A stretch of DNA of 64,000 bases from Capsulimonadaceae bacterium. Lineage in GTDB: Bacteria; Armatimonadota; Armatimonadia; Armatimonadales; Capsulimonadaceae. Positions within the stretch are counted from its first letter, which is position 1. Each line of letters opens with the position of its first letter. Made by a program: the position numbers and the translations under genes. The stretch lies in NCBI GenBank assembly GCA_031292625.1, contig JARLGU010000050.1, positions 1-64,000 on the forward strand, given 5' to 3'. Of this stretch, positions 54,386 through 64,000 are shown piece by piece. A model generated the notes under the pieces. The model was not told the DNA's origin. It ran no database searches and worked only from the letters and a program-made list of their open reading frames with translations.

Positions 54386-54745
54386 TTAAAACTCCAGTCC
54401 GGCTTCGCGCGCCGCATCGGCAAGGTTCGCAACCCGGCCATGATAAAGATAACCGCCCCGGTCGAAGACGACCTTGGTAATGCCCGCTTCCTTGCCGCGC
54501 TCGGCAATCGCCTTGCCAACCGCCTTGGCCGCGTCGACATTCCCGCCCGTCTTCAATTCTAGGCCCTTATCGAGCGACGATGCCGCCGCCAGGGTCTTCC
54601 CCGCCGCGTCATCGATGATCTGCGCATAGATGTGCTTCGTGCTGCGGTAGACATTCAGTCTGGGCCGCTCCGGATTGCCGGCTACGTTCTTGCGAACGCG
54701 AGCGTGACGCTTTTGGCGCGACTCGTTCTTGTTTATCAGCTTCAT
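54386..54745 (-). CDS. rplR: 50S ribosomal protein L18
   Basis: The 119-residue protein has [18 protein letters not shown] and ends [26 protein letters not shown], all typical. It lies 5 bp before rpsE in reading order. Confidence 0.97.
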   Translation of the reverse strand: MKLINKNESRQKRHARVRKNVAGNPERPRLNVYRSTKHIYAQIIDDAAGKTLAAASSLDKGLELKTGGNVDAAKAVGKAIAERGKEAGITKVVFDRGGYLYHGRVANLADAAREAGLEF

Positions 54746-54858
54746 AATCTTAGCGAGTTTCCTCTTCGCCCCTCATGCAAACGTATCAGCGTTCACGCAG
54801 GGAGCTCATCCTAGATCGGGCCTCGTTCCCATTACACGGACGGAAACGAAGCCAGCTA

Positions 54859-55440
54859 CTACTTCTTCGCGCCGCCCTTGCCGCCGGCCTTACCCGTCTT
54901 ACCTGCCTTGCGGCGAACAACTTCGCCACGATAGCGGACGCCCTTGCCCTTATAGGGTTCCGGCGGACGGAGCTTGCGGATAACTGCGGCCTGCTGGCCC
55001 ACAACCTCTTTGTCGATCCCATTCACCGCGATAAACGGCTTGCGAATCGCTGGGTCGATGCCAGCCTCGAAATCGATGCCCGGAAGCGGCTCGACGATCA
55101 CCTGATGCGAAAAGCCCAGGTTGAGCACCAGCTTGTCCCCGTCCTTTGCCGAACGGTAGCCGACGCCCTCAATCTCAAGCACCTTCCGGTAACCCGTGGA
55201 CACGCCGATCACCATGTTGTTGACCAGCGTCCGCGACAAACCATGCAGCGCGCGGTGGCGATCGTCGTCGGTCGGCCGAACCACTCGCAACACGGAATCC
55301 TCGCGCTCCACCTTCATATCAGGGTGCAACCTGCGCACCAAGGTCCCCTTCGGGCCCTTGATCGTCAGCGTGCCGTCCGCGTCCACCTTAACGTCGACGC
55401 CGGCGGGCACCGTAATGGGTAGTTTTCCTATACGCGACAT
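54859..55440 (-). CDS. rplF: 50S ribosomal protein L6
   Basis: The 193-residue protein starts [15 protein letters not shown] and has the GPKGTL loop and the C-terminal [20 protein letters not shown] run with a Lys/Gly tail. It is a normal L6. Confidence 0.97.
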   Translation of the reverse strand: MSRIGKLPITVPAGVDVKVDADGTLTIKGPKGTLVRRLHPDMKVEREDSVLRVVRPTDDDRHRALHGLSRTLVNNMVIGVSTGYRKVLEIEGVGYRSAKDGDKLVLNLGFSHQVIVEPLPGIDFEAGIDPAIRKPFIAVNGIDKEVVGQQAAVIRKLRPPEPYKGKGVRYRGEVVRRKAGKTGKAGGKGGAKK

Positions 55441-55452
55441 TGTAAAGACTCC

Positions 55453-55854
55453 TTACCAGACGTATGCCAGGATTTCGCCGCCGATGCCGAGCTTGCGAGC
55501 CTGACGGTCGGTCATCAGACCTTGCGACGTACTCAAAATCGCTATACCAAGACCACGAAGAACACGTGGCAGCTTGTCGCGGCCAGCGTAAACTCGCAGG
55601 CCCGGCTTGCTGACGCGCTTCAAATCAGTGATCACGCGCTCGCGATTTCTGGCGCCGTACTTGAGGGTAATCTTAATGCGGTCCTGAACCGGAGTCTTGA
55701 CGATCTCGTAGGACTTAACGTATCCCTCTTCCTGAAGGATGCGAACGATCTCCGTCTTTATCCGTGAAGCGTCACACTCAAGCGAATCGTGGTTGGCGCG
55801 GTTGGCGTTTCTGATTCGCGTCAAGAGGTCGCCAATTGGGTCGGAAACAGGCAT
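55453..55854 (-). CDS. rpsH: 30S ribosomal protein S8
   Basis: The 133-residue protein has [16 protein letters not shown] and ends [28 protein letters not shown] (in part), as typical of S8. It lies 12 bp before rplF. Confidence 0.97.
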   Translation of the reverse strand: MPVSDPIGDLLTRIRNANRANHDSLECDASRIKTEIVRILQEEGYVKSYEIVKTPVQDRIKITLKYGARNRERVITDLKRVSKPGLRVYAGRDKLPRVLRGLGIAILSTSQGLMTDRQARKLGIGGEILAYVW

Positions 55855-56001
55855 TGTTAGTTCCTTCCATCAGACGGGAGCCTAACCCTCAGCTCCCCGA
55901 TATGGCTGTAAAGCCGGTCGTGCAATGCCTCAATTGAGGCATCACGTACTTTCGGTTGTTCCCGAGGCCGTAGCCGTGCGGGATGCGCAATCGACGACGC
56001 T

Positions 56002-56187
56002 CTACCAGCTCGCCTTCGTCACGCCTGGAACATGACCACGGTGGGCCATCTCCCGGAAGCAGATACGGCAGATGCCGTAGTGCCGGATATAACCGCGAGG
56101 ACGCCCGCAGATCTTGCACCGGTTATAGGCGCGGACCTTGAACTTGGGCTTCCCGTTGGCCTTCTGTATCAGCGCTTGCTTTGCCAA
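56002..56187 (-). CDS. rpsN: 30S ribosomal protein S14, type Z
   Basis: The 61-residue zinc form has [20 protein letters not shown] and ends GVTKASW. It starts with TTG 56187 behind GGAGGGG. In a typical cluster L5 comes right before it; here an EF-G-like gene sits in between. Confidence 0.94.
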   Translation of the reverse strand: MAKQALIQKANGKPKFKVRAYNRCKICGRPRGYIRHYGICRICFREMAHRGHVPGVTKASW

Positions 56188-56346
56188 ATTCCCCTCCGAC
56201 CGTAATCGCGCACGGATCTTCCACGCGCGGTAAGACCGGCCCCTCTCCGTTACCCGGAAAAGGGCTCGGTCCGTTCGACTGCCTCGCCCGGCGAACCGGA
56301 CGCTCTATAAGCCATCTCCACCGGACCTATCTTAGTCCGGGGCCGG

Positions 56347-58458
56347 CTAATGCTCCACGTGGATCGAAAAGCCGTTCTTCACCGCTTCCTTCACCACCTC
56401 TTGCTCGACATGCTGCGGCGCTTCCTCGTAGTGCGAAAACTCCGCCGTGTACGAACCTCGCCCGTGTGTCAAAGATCTCAACTCAATCGCGTACGAAAGC
56501 AGCTCGCCTTGCGGAATCGAAGCGTTCACACGCTGCCGCACCGAGCCATCTGCGCCTTCGACGCGCTCCATGCCGAGAACCCGCCCACGCCTCGTGTTCA
56601 GGTCGCCCATCACGTCGCCCATGTACGCCTCGGGCACCGTAACGCTGACCTTCATCACCGGCTCCAGCAAGACCGGCTTGGCAATTGTCGCCGCATTCTG
56701 GAATGCCAGACTGCCGGCAATCTTAAACGCCGCTTCCGACGAGTCCACATCGTGGAACTTCCCGTCGTAAACCGTCGCCTTTACATCCACCACCGGATTT
56801 CCAGCAATGATCCCGCGGGCCATCGCCTCGCAGATGCCGTTCTTGACCGCCGGTATGTATTGGCGCGGAATCGCTCCGCCTACAACCGCATCGACGAACA
56901 CGAAGCCCGCTCCGCGCTCCGCCGGCTCAAGCTCAATCCAGCAATCGCCGAACTGCCCGCGGCCGCCTGTCTGCTTCTTGTGCTTGCCTTCCGCCTTAAC
57001 CTTGGCCTGGACCGTCTCGCGATACGGTACCCGCGGCGTGCTCGTTTGCACCTGCGCGCCGAACCGCTTCAAGCGATCGACCAAAATGTCAATCTGCGCT
57101 TCTCCAACGCCCGTTAGCAGTGTCTGCCCGGTCTCAGCATCGCGGCGTAATGAAAACGTCGGGTTCTCTTCTTCCAACCGATGTAACGCGGTGCCCAGCT
57201 TATCTTCGTCAGCCTTGGTCTTCGCGCTCACCGCAACCGTGAACATTGGCTGCGGAAACTCGATTGGGTCGAAGCGAATCGGCTTTGCCTTATCCGCAAG
57301 CGTATCGCTCGTTCTGGTCTCCGCCAGCTTACCAACCGCTCCAACATCCCCTGCGGCGATCTCCGTCACGGGAATCTGCTGCTTCCCCCGTAACATGAAC
57401 AACTGTCCAATCCGCTCTTCGTGCCCAGTACGCACATTTAGCACGCTAGAATCGGATTTTAGGAGCCCAGAGTATACCCTGAAATAGGTCAATTTGCCAA
57501 CATACGGATCAGAAACCGTCTTGAACACCTGCGCGCTGAACGGTTCCTCATCTTTGCACTGCCGAACAATCTCCTGCTCCGTGCGCGGATCTGCGCCGTG
57601 GCGCGGCGCATGTTCTCCCGGCTTGGGAAACTCCGAACGAATCAGATCGAGAAGGACCCGGACTCCCATGTCCTTCGTCGCAGCCCCGCACAGCACCGGA
57701 GCCACCTTGCCAAGCGACATTCCGTCGTGCAGTCCCCGCTCTATCTCCTCGTTGGTCAACTCCTCGCCGCTCAAATACTTTTCCAAAAGCTCGTCGTTGA
57801 ACTCGGCAGCGGATTCGATGAGTTGCTCTCGATACTGCTGGACGACATCCGTAAGGTCATCCGGAATGCCGTCAGGATGGTCGATCTTCTCACCCTCAAA
57901 AAACGTATAAGCCTTAAGATGGATTAAATCCACGACGCCATGAAAGGTTGCCCCGGACCCGATCGGGATCTCGGCAGCCGCGATCACCTTGCCGTAACGC
58001 GCTCTCAGCTTGTCGACAACCCGGAAGAAGTCAGCGTTTTCCTTGTCCATCTTGTTGATAAACACGGCACGCGCTAAACTTTCCTTGACCGCGTATTCCC
58101 ACGCGACCTCGAAACCGACGTCAACGCCACCCGATTGCGCGGCGGCGACGAAAATTGCGCCATCCGCGGCTCGAACCGCGCCGGCAACCTCGCCGACAAA
58201 GTCCGCGTAACCAGGAACGTCGATAAAATTGATCTTGGCGCCATCCCACTCAGCGCTTGCAATTGCAGCGTGAATGCTCATCTTGCGTCGGATCTCTTCG
58301 GGATCGTAGTCCGAGACGGTATTACCGTCCTCAACTCGTCCCTGACGCTCAGTTGCTCCAGCGACATAGAGGAGAGCCTCCATCAGAGAGGTTTTCCCCG
58401 CCCCGCCATGCGCGACAATCGCAACATTGCGGAGCTGTTCAGCGGCGTATCGTTTCAT
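56347..58458 (-). CDS. EF-G-like GTPase (EF-G2 type)
   Basis: The 703-residue protein has the domain order of EF-G. G1 is AHGGAGKT (16-23), G3 is DVPGYADF (80-87), G4 is NKMD (135-138). In EF-G proper G3 is DTPGH; here His is replaced by Tyr, as in the EF-G2 group, which may lack normal GTP-driven translocation. ATG 58458 follows GGAGGGGG. Its insertion between L5 and S14 suggests a link to ribosome biogenesis or recycling (inference). It is unlikely to be the main EF-G, which usually lies in the str operon outside this window. Confidence 0.9.
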   Translation of the reverse strand: MKRYAAEQLRNVAIVAHGGAGKTSLMEALLYVAGATERQGRVEDGNTVSDYDPEEIRRKMSIHAAIASAEWDGAKINFIDVPGYADFVGEVAGAVRAADGAIFVAAAQSGGVDVGFEVAWEYAVKESLARAVFINKMDKENADFFRVVDKLRARYGKVIAAAEIPIGSGATFHGVVDLIHLKAYTFFEGEKIDHPDGIPDDLTDVVQQYREQLIESAAEFNDELLEKYLSGEELTNEEIERGLHDGMSLGKVAPVLCGAATKDMGVRVLLDLIRSEFPKPGEHAPRHGADPRTEQEIVRQCKDEEPFSAQVFKTVSDPYVGKLTYFRVYSGLLKSDSSVLNVRTGHEERIGQLFMLRGKQQIPVTEIAAGDVGAVGKLAETRTSDTLADKAKPIRFDPIEFPQPMFTVAVSAKTKADEDKLGTALHRLEEENPTFSLRRDAETGQTLLTGVGEAQIDILVDRLKRFGAQVQTSTPRVPYRETVQAKVKAEGKHKKQTGGRGQFGDCWIELEPAERGAGFVFVDAVVGGAIPRQYIPAVKNGICEAMARGIIAGNPVVDVKATVYDGKFHDVDSSEAAFKIAGSLAFQNAATIAKPVLLEPVMKVSVTVPEAYMGDVMGDLNTRRGRVLGMERVEGADGSVRQRVNASIPQGELLSYAIELRSLTHGRGSYTAEFSHYEEAPQHVEQEVVKEAVKNGFSIHVEH

Positions 58459-58713
58459 TCATCCCCCTCCTGCTACAGACCTTGCGGGATCATGAACTTG
58501 AACCGATGCCAGCGACCATTCCGCGTCGCTACTCTCTACAGTTGTCAAAGGGCAGACGGGTGTCTCCCGCGCGTCTGTCCATCGACCTGATCGGTCTGGC
58601 CATGCCCAATGGTCTATTCGCCACTGATGCGCGAGATTCCCTCCGGGCGATGCCCGGATTATTTTCCGAATGCGGGAGGGGCGGCGCCGGCTCTGCGAAA
58701 CCGCCCTGAAACA
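58459..58713. other. Gap between rplE and the EF-G-like gene
   Basis: 255 bp with several G/C-rich stems (GGGCGATGCCC near 58644, GGGCAGACGGGTG near 58550) and no gene. It may hold a promoter or leader for the EF-G-like gene. Confidence 0.4.
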
Positions 58714-59298
58714 CTACGCCTTGGTATTCGCCGTGCCACGGTCCCGATCGCCCCTGAAGGGCATGCCAAGCGCTCGCAAAAGACTCCGGCCCTCGGCATC
58801 GGTCTTCGCCGTGGTCGTAATAATAATGTCCATGCCCCGGATCTTGTCAATCTTGTCGTAGACGATCTCAGGGAAGATGAGCTGCTCTTTCAGGCCCATT
58901 GCAAAATTGCCGCGCCCATCGAACGACTTGGGGTTAACGCCGCCAAAGTCGCGAACGCGGGGAAGCGCCGAGTTGAACAGACGATCCAGGAATTCGTACA
59001 TGATCTGGCCGCGCAAAGTGACCTTGCATCCGACCTTCGCGCCTTCGCGAAGCTTGAAGTTCGCAATGGATTTCTTGGACAACGTCACCGTAGCCTTTTG
59101 GCCCGTGATCGTCTCCATGTCGGCGATCGCATGATCGAGAAGCTTGGGATCGCCGCCCGTCTGGCCCGCCGCGCCGACGCCCATGTTGACGACAACCTTC
59201 TCCAACTTCGGGATTTCCATCACATTCTTGTAGCCGAACTCCTTCTGGAGCGCGGGGATCGCATCGGTAAGATACTTTTCCTTGAGTCTAACAGCCAT
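58714..59298 (-). CDS. rplE: 50S ribosomal protein L5
   Basis: The 194-residue protein has [22 protein letters not shown] and [20 protein letters not shown], typical of L5 that binds 5S rRNA. Confidence 0.97.
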   Translation of the reverse strand: MAVRLKEKYLTDAIPALQKEFGYKNVMEIPKLEKVVVNMGVGAAGQTGGDPKLLDHAIADMETITGQKATVTLSKKSIANFKLREGAKVGCKVTLRGQIMYEFLDRLFNSALPRVRDFGGVNPKSFDGRGNFAMGLKEQLIFPEIVYDKIDKIRGMDIIITTTAKTDAEGRSLLRALGMPFRGDRDRGTANTKA

Positions 59299-59391
59299 TT
59301 CTTTTCTCTCTGCCGGCGTAACAGCGCCAGCGATTCCGTCCAGTGCGCTTTACCGCCGGACGGGGGTTCCATATGACGGATCAGGGCAAGA

Positions 59392-59766
59392 CTAGTCGAC
59401 CTGCTTGCCGCATTTCTTGCAAGCGCGGAAACGCTCGCCGGCATCGCTAAACTTTACCGCGATGCGCGTCGGCTTACCGCACGCCGGACAGATCAACTGC
59501 ACCTTGGAAGCGTAAATGGGCGCTTCCTTCTCGATGCGACCATGCTCGTGCGGCCGGCTTGCCGGACTCGCATTCTGCTGGGAACGCTGGCGCTGATGCT
59601 TGATAATAATGTTGATGCCTTCGACTAACAGCCGTGTCGGGCGAGGCTTCTTGGGATTGGGGTCGGCGGCGATCGCGCGGATCACTTTACCTTCCTTGCC
59701 CAGATCCTTGCCGGTGATCACGCGAACCGTGTCGCCCTTGCGGATTCGGGTTGCAATATCGCTCAT
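59392..59766 (-). CDS. rplX: 50S ribosomal protein L24 with zinc ribbon
   Basis: The 124-residue protein has the KOW part (GDTVRVITGKDLGKEGKVIR) and a C-terminal CPACGKPTRIAV and CKKCGKQVD zinc pair, the C+ form. GGAGG precedes ATG 59766. Confidence 0.96.
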   Translation of the reverse strand: MSDIATRIRKGDTVRVITGKDLGKEGKVIRAIAADPNPKKPRPTRLLVEGINIIIKHQRQRSQQNASPASRPHEHGRIEKEAPIYASKVQLICPACGKPTRIAVKFSDAGERFRACKKCGKQVD

Positions 59767-60144
59767 TTAAATAACCTCCGGCGCGAGGGATACGATCTTC
59801 ATCGCACCGCCAAACTTCGCTTCGCGCATTTCACGGGCAATCGGCCCGAAGACGCGAGTCCCGCGCGGTTCCAATGCATTGGTCAAAACGACCGCGGCAT
59901 TCTCATCAAAACGCAGCGTCGATCCGTCGGCGCGACGAATGGCGTCCTTCGTCCGAACAACGACTGCCTTAACGACGTCGCCCTTCTTGACCGCGGCCCC
60001 CGGCGTCGCGGATTTCACAGCCCCGACAATCACATCGCCGACGTGCGCGTAGTGGGCGTTCGATCCCTTCAGCACGCGGATACAAAGGATCTCGCGCGCG
60101 CCGCTGTTGTCGGCTGCTTTCAGGCGTGTATACGGTTGAATCAT
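59767..60144 (-). CDS. rplN: 50S ribosomal protein L14
   Basis: The 125-residue protein starts [19 protein letters not shown], typical of L14, and ends [10 protein letters not shown]. It touches rplX directly. Confidence 0.97.
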   Translation of the reverse strand: MIQPYTRLKAADNSGAREILCIRVLKGSNAHYAHVGDVIVGAVKSATPGAAVKKGDVVKAVVVRTKDAIRRADGSTLRFDENAAVVLTNALEPRGTRVFGPIAREMREAKFGGAMKIVSLAPEVI

Positions 60145-60227
60145 TTCTTCGATCTCCTGGAGCCGCGCCGCCGCCTCCGCAAATGCGGCAGGCCTTCGGC
60201 GGCTCCTCTAGCCGGACAACGCGCGTG

Positions 60228-60545
60228 CTACTTGGCGCGCGACACAATTCGCAACAAGCGCCAGTTCTTCTCGCGAGAGAGAGGGCGAGTTTCCATTATC
60301 TCGACCGTATCGCCCACATGCGCATCGTTGGTCTCATCGTGCGCCTTGAACTTGCTCGTCCGCTTCATAATTCGACCGTACAGCGGGTGGCGAACCAGAT
60401 TCGTCACGGTGACAATCACGGTCTTTTCCATCTTGTCGCTGGTAACGATCCCCTCGCGGACCTTGCGCCGGCCGCGCGCCGCTTCAGCAGCCTCTGCCGC
60501 CGTCGCTTCCGTCGCTTCTATCGTTTCAGTTTGCGTTTTCGCCAT
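60228..60545 (-). CDS. rpsQ: 30S ribosomal protein S17 with N-terminal tail
   Basis: The 105-residue protein has an extra acidic Ala-rich start ([17 protein letters not shown]) before the OB fold ([18 protein letters not shown]). ATG 60545 is used; the TTG at 60551 is less likely. Confidence 0.94.
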   Translation of the reverse strand: MAKTQTETIEATEATAAEAAEAARGRRKVREGIVTSDKMEKTVIVTVTNLVRHPLYGRIMKRTSKFKAHDETNDAHVGDTVEIMETRPLSREKNWRLLRIVSRAK

Positions 60546-60556
60546 GGTCAATCTCT

Positions 60557-60793
60557 TTACTTGGCTCCCTGTGCCTGTTGGGCCGCGATTTCGCGCTGGC
60601 GCCTGATCGTGAGAATTCGCGCAATCTCCTTGCGATGAGCCCTGGTCTCCCGAACATTGCTCTCGGGTTGACTCAACCGGGAACGACGGATATTGTATAT
60701 CGCCTTGCGCTTCTCGTCGATCGCCGCGGTCAATGCCGCATCATCCAGTCCGCGCAACTCCTTGAGCCGGTCGGCTGTCTTCTTCTCTGCCAT
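60557..60793 (-). CDS. rpmC: 50S ribosomal protein L29
   Basis: The 78-residue helical protein has [20 protein letters not shown] and a second helix with REIA, typical of L29. The gap to rpsQ is 11 bp. Confidence 0.95.
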   Translation of the reverse strand: MAEKKTADRLKELRGLDDAALTAAIDEKRKAIYNIRRSRLSQPESNVRETRAHRKEIARILTIRRQREIAAQQAQGAK

Positions 60794-60796
60794 ATC

Positions 60797-61267
60797 CTAA
60801 CCCTCCTCCGACGCCTGGACGGCAATGCCGGCCTCTTCCCTGGCGCGTACGGCTTCCGACTCCGCACGGGTCACAAAGCGCGTCGCAATCGGAAGCTTAT
60901 GCTGCGCCAGGCGCATCGCTTCCCGGGCCACGTCTTCGGCGACTCCCTGCATTTCAAATAAAATGCGGCCTGGCTTGACAACCGCAACCCAGCCTTCCGG
61001 AGCGCCCTTGCCAGACCCCATGCGAGTCTCGGCCGGCTTCTTCGTAAACGGCTTGTCCGGAAAAACGCGAATCCAGATTTTACCGCCGCGCTTGATATAG
61101 CGGGTCATTGCAATACGAGCCGCTTCAATCTGGTTGTTGGTCATCCAACACGATTCGATCGCCTGCAGAGCATAGTCGCCGAAATCGACATGCGTTCCGC
61201 CCGACGCCTTGCCGCGCCGATGACCGCGATGCACCTTGCGATGCTTGACTCTCTTTGGCATTAACAT
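60797..61267 (-). CDS. rplP: 50S ribosomal protein L16
   Basis: The 156-residue protein has [17 protein letters not shown] near the start and [20 protein letters not shown] in the middle, typical of L16. ATG 61267 lies 8 bp after GGAG. Confidence 0.97.
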   Translation of the reverse strand: MLMPKRVKHRKVHRGHRRGKASGGTHVDFGDYALQAIESCWMTNNQIEAARIAMTRYIKRGGKIWIRVFPDKPFTKKPAETRMGSGKGAPEGWVAVVKPGRILFEMQGVAEDVAREAMRLAQHKLPIATRFVTRAESEAVRAREEAGIAVQASEEG

Positions 61268-61372
61268 AGCTAGAACTCCTTAACCCGGCCAACCGGGCGC
61301 TGGAAATCGCCTCGCCCTGCGGCGCGCATCGCGCACCCGGCATCGGCGATCCCCTCGCGTGGCACTCGGCGA

Positions 61373-62227
61373 CTAACGCCGGCCGCCCCCAAATCCGCCG
61401 CCAAATCCGCCGCCGCGACCACCCTGGCCGCCGCGACCGCCCTGACCGCCGCGACCACCCTGGCCGCCGCCGCCGCGACCGCCGCGACCACGTCCGCCGT
61501 CACGCCGCTCGCCGCCAAAGCCCTCTTCGGCATTCAACCGGCGCTGCTGCTGCTGCTGCAGCGCAATATCGGCCGTGGTAAGACGCTTCTGTCCGGGAAG
61601 AATGTCGCCCTTGTAGATCCACACCTTGATACCAATGTGACCGTAAGTCGTCAGCGCTTCCGTAAAACCATAGTCGATGTCCGCACGAAGGGTCTGAAGA
61701 GGAATCTTGCCCAAACGATCCGTCTCGCGACGAGCCATTTCCGAGCCGCCCAAACGGCCCGCGCACAAAATGCGAATACCCTTGGCGCCCAGCTTCATTG
61801 CGCGGGTGACTGCCTGACGCATCGCTCGCTTATACGAAATGCGCTTCTGAATCTGCTGCGCAATGCTCTCAGCCACGAGCTGCGCATCCAATTCGGGATG
61901 GCGCACCTCGGTGACATTGACAACCACTTCACGCTTCTTCGTCAAACGCCGAAGATCATGCGAGAGATCCTCGATCCCCTTGCCGGCCCGGCCGATGATG
62001 ATGCCCGGCTTGGCCGTATGCAGGTTGAGCTGCAGCTTATCCGGCCACCGCTCGATCTCGATGCGCGAGACCGACGCATTCGCCAGTTCGCGCTTCTTCT
62101 TCACAAAGGTGCGGATCTTCTGATCCTCCACCAAAGCATCCGAATAGCCCTTATCGAGATACCACTTACTGTCCCAGTCCCGGATCACGCCGATCCGAAA
62201 TCCAACAGGATGTACCTTTTGACCCAA
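61373..62227 (-). CDS. rpsC: 30S ribosomal protein S3 with RGG-type C-terminal tail
   Basis: The 284-residue protein has the KH domain with its GRAG loop (79-82) and the C-terminal domain ([19 protein letters not shown]). The last 50 residues are Gly/Arg/Gln-rich ([15 protein letters not shown]). It starts with TTG at 62227 behind AAGGGAGG. Confidence 0.95.
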   Translation of the reverse strand: MGQKVHPVGFRIGVIRDWDSKWYLDKGYSDALVEDQKIRTFVKKKRELANASVSRIEIERWPDKLQLNLHTAKPGIIIGRAGKGIEDLSHDLRRLTKKREVVVNVTEVRHPELDAQLVAESIAQQIQKRISYKRAMRQAVTRAMKLGAKGIRILCAGRLGGSEMARRETDRLGKIPLQTLRADIDYGFTEALTTYGHIGIKVWIYKGDILPGQKRLTTADIALQQQQQRRLNAEEGFGGERRDGGRGRGGRGGGGQGGRGGQGGRGGQGGRGGGFGGGFGGGRR

Positions 62228-62239
62228 AATCTGCCTCCC

Positions 62240-63067
62240 TTACGCCTGCTCGGCGGGCTTCTCGTCGCCCGCGGCAGTCGCTTGCTCGCCGGCGGCTTCC
62301 GCCGTCGCTTCAATGGCCGCTTCGGGCGCCGCGGCCTGGGGCGCCGCCGGAGCAATCACTTCCGGCGCGATTTGTGTGACCGGCTTTTCAACCGGCGTCT
62401 CGGGTTCGGCTTTCACCGCCGCCTTCGCGACCGGCGCAGCCTTGGGCTTGGGACGCGCGGCAGGGCGACGCTTGGGCGCTGGGCGCGGCGTCTCCAACAG
62501 CACGATCGTCAAATGCGTCGTGCGCTTGAGAATCCGGTAGGCCCGGCCCTGGGCGCGAGCTCGGATCCGCTTCAGCGTCGGACCGCCATCTGCAATCACC
62601 GCATGGACCTTGAGCTCATCTGTTGAGGCGCCCCACCCGTCAAGAGCGTTCGCGGCAGCGCTGCGCAGCACCTTTAGAATCGGGTCGGAAGCATGGTTGG
62701 GCACGAAACGAAGAATATCAATCGCCTCCGAAACCCGCTTGCCCTTGATCGCTTCAAGCACAAAGCGAGCCTTTCGCGGCGACATGCGAATAAACTTCGC
62801 AACAGCTCGCGCCTCTGCAACCACATTAACCTTAATCTGCTTGCCGTCCGCGTGCTGTGAGATGCCAGCCTCTATTTCGCGCGCTTCCATTCGCAAGACT
62901 TCAGGACGGCTGGTGAAGACATCGATGTTGACGATGCCCGTCTTCTTGTCTTTCTTCACCTTCACCCTGGACACCGGCGTGTGACGCTTCTCGGTGTTGC
63001 GAATGTGCTCCTCGATAACAGCCTGGGTCGCGCGGTCCTTCCCGGCCGTATTAATCGGTCGTTCCAT
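62240..63067 (-). CDS. rplV: 50S ribosomal protein L22 with S3 KH-like N-terminal domain
   Basis: The 275-residue protein is over twice normal size. Residues 84-195 are the L22 core (ARAVAKFIRMSPRKARFVL, in part, with RAQGRAYRILKRTTH). Residues 19-83 match the KH region of the neighbouring S3, e.g. VSRVKVKK versus VSRIEIER and the final KQIKVNVV versus REVVVNV; the GxxG loop is missing. Residues 196-275 are Pro/Ala/Glu-rich. ATG 63067 follows GGAGATTACA. A GTG at residue 82 with AAGG before it might make a short form. Confidence 0.92.
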   Translation of the reverse strand: MERPINTAGKDRATQAVIEEHIRNTEKRHTPVSRVKVKKDKKTGIVNIDVFTSRPEVLRMEAREIEAGISQHADGKQIKVNVVAEARAVAKFIRMSPRKARFVLEAIKGKRVSEAIDILRFVPNHASDPILKVLRSAAANALDGWGASTDELKVHAVIADGGPTLKRIRARAQGRAYRILKRTTHLTIVLLETPRPAPKRRPAARPKPKAAPVAKAAVKAEPETPVEKPVTQIAPEVIAPAAPQAAAPEAAIEATAEAAGEQATAAGDEKPAEQA

Positions 63068-63076
63068 TGTAATCTC

Positions 63077-63361
63077 CTAGCGCACCTTGCTGCGGGTATC
63101 TTTCGAACCCGCGTGGCCTTTAAACGTGCGCGTGAGCGCGAACTCACCCAGCTTATGGCCGACCATGTTCTCGGTGATGAACACGGGAATGTGCTTGCGG
63201 CCATCGTGAACCGCCAGCGTATGCCCGATCATCACCGGGAAAATCGTCGAGCGGCGGGACCACGTCTTGAGGATCCGCTTCTCGTTGCGGGCGTTCATAT
63301 CGTCGATTTTTTTCAGTAGTTTCGGGTCAGCGTACGGACCCTTCTTCAGTGAGCGTCCCAT
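63077..63361 (-). CDS. rpsS: 30S ribosomal protein S19
   Basis: The 94-residue protein starts [20 protein letters not shown] and has [21 protein letters not shown], typical of S19. Confidence 0.97.
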   Translation of the reverse strand: MGRSLKKGPYADPKLLKKIDDMNARNEKRILKTWSRRSTIFPVMIGHTLAVHDGRKHIPVFITENMVGHKLGEFALTRTFKGHAGSKDTRSKVR

Positions 63362-63364
63362 AGT

Positions 63365-64000
63365 TTACTTGCTCCCCCGGCGTCGGACACGGAACTTGTC
63401 GGTCTTCTTGTTGCGGCGAGTTCGGAAGCCATGCGCCAGTACGCCTGTCGCGGAGACAGGACCCTTCTTACGACCAACCGGAGACTTGGCTTCGCCGCCG
63501 CCGTGTGGATGGTCTCGCGGCGACATCACCACGCCTCTGTTGTGCATGTAGACGCCCAGCCAGCGATTCTTACCGGCCTTGCCGTGCTTGATGTTCTCGT
63601 GCTCGATATTGCCGACCTGCCCGATCGTCGCGATGCATTCCGCGAGAACGAGCCGCATTTCAGTCGAAGGAAGCCGGATCGTGCAGTACTTGCCTTCCTT
63701 AGCCACCAACTGAGCGAAGCCGCCCGCGCTACGAACAAGCTCCGCGCCCTTGCCGGGCTTGAGCTCAATATTGTGGATCGTCGTACCGACCGGAATGGCG
63801 CGCAACGGAAGCGAGTTACCCGGTTTAATATCCGAGCCTTCGCCCGAGCTGATCACGTCGCCCACACTCAGGCCGACCGGCCAAATAATGTAGCGCTTCT
63901 CGCCGTCGGCATAGTGGATCAAGGCAATCCGCGCGGAGCGATTGGGATCGTACTCGATCGTCGCCACCTTGCCGGGGATCCCAGCCTTGTCGCGCTTGAA
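63365..64000 (-). CDS. rplB: 50S ribosomal protein L2, N-terminal part outside the window
   Basis: The last 212 residues are in the window, from [20 protein letters not shown] on. The catalytic-region loop [17 protein letters not shown] is intact. The frame stays open to the window edge, so the start lies beyond it. Confidence 0.96.
   Translation of the reverse strand, partial: FKRDKAGIPGKVATIEYDPNRSARIALIHYADGEKRYIIWPVGLSVGDVISSGEGSDIKPGNSLPLRAIPVGTTIHNIELKPGKGAELVRSAGGFAQLVAKEGKYCTIRLPSTEMRLVLAECIATIGQVGNIEHENIKHGKAGKNRWLGVYMHNRGVVMSPRDHPHGGGEAKSPVGRKKGPVSATGVLAHGFRTRRNKKTDKFRVRRRGSK

Overview
The window comes from a diderm bacterium of moderately high G+C content. The evidence for two membranes is a predicted outer-membrane beta-barrel and several lipoproteins. 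Ribosomal gene order runs L2 to S13-S11-S4-RpoA-L17-TruA-L13-S9, with SecY, Adk, Map, IF-1 and L36 inside, as in Firmicutes and other Terrabacteria. Zinc-binding forms of S4, S14, L24 and L36 fit this. A lineage such as Armatimonadota is possible, but no marker here proves it. No rRNA, tRNA or CRISPR array was recognised.

Region 1 (1-22 kb) is the head and tail module of a prophage, read leftward. The order is small terminase, large terminase, portal, protease with an in-frame internal scaffold gene, decoration protein, Mu gpT-like major capsid protein, connector-type proteins and several tail or fibre proteins, ending in a fibre with discoidin-like and IPT/TIG domains. A rightward, AT-richer gene for a GT-C-like membrane protein sits at the tail end and may alter the host surface. 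Gaps between the tail genes hold two families of structured repeats (R1, about 190 bp; R2, short hairpins) that I did not see elsewhere in the window. No integrase, lysis, replication or tape-measure gene is visible, so the element either continues to the left or is incomplete.

Region 2 (22-44 kb) is chromosomal. It holds an MFS transporter fused to HEAT repeats, a lipoprotein, a DNA glycosylase, a beta-barrel protein, a cysM-mec-cysO-nfo cluster (protein-thiocarboxylate cysteine synthesis plus endonuclease IV), two secreted proteins, glnE and ppk1, an ion/anion permease, an unlisted 57-residue membrane protein, two tandem Ser-rich lipoproteins, secG, tatA, a tatB-like gene and a PfkB sugar kinase.

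Region 3 (44-64 kb) is the merged S10-spc-alpha ribosomal cluster followed by rplM-rpsI, all leftward. It is conserved in order but unusual in detail. L22 carries an N-terminal domain resembling the KH region of S3. S3 and IF-1 carry RGG-type Gly/Arg tails. S5, L22 and S17 carry acidic Ala-rich tails. An EF-G-like GTPase with a non-canonical G3 motif lies between L5 and S14. A 324-bp structured gap precedes rpsD.
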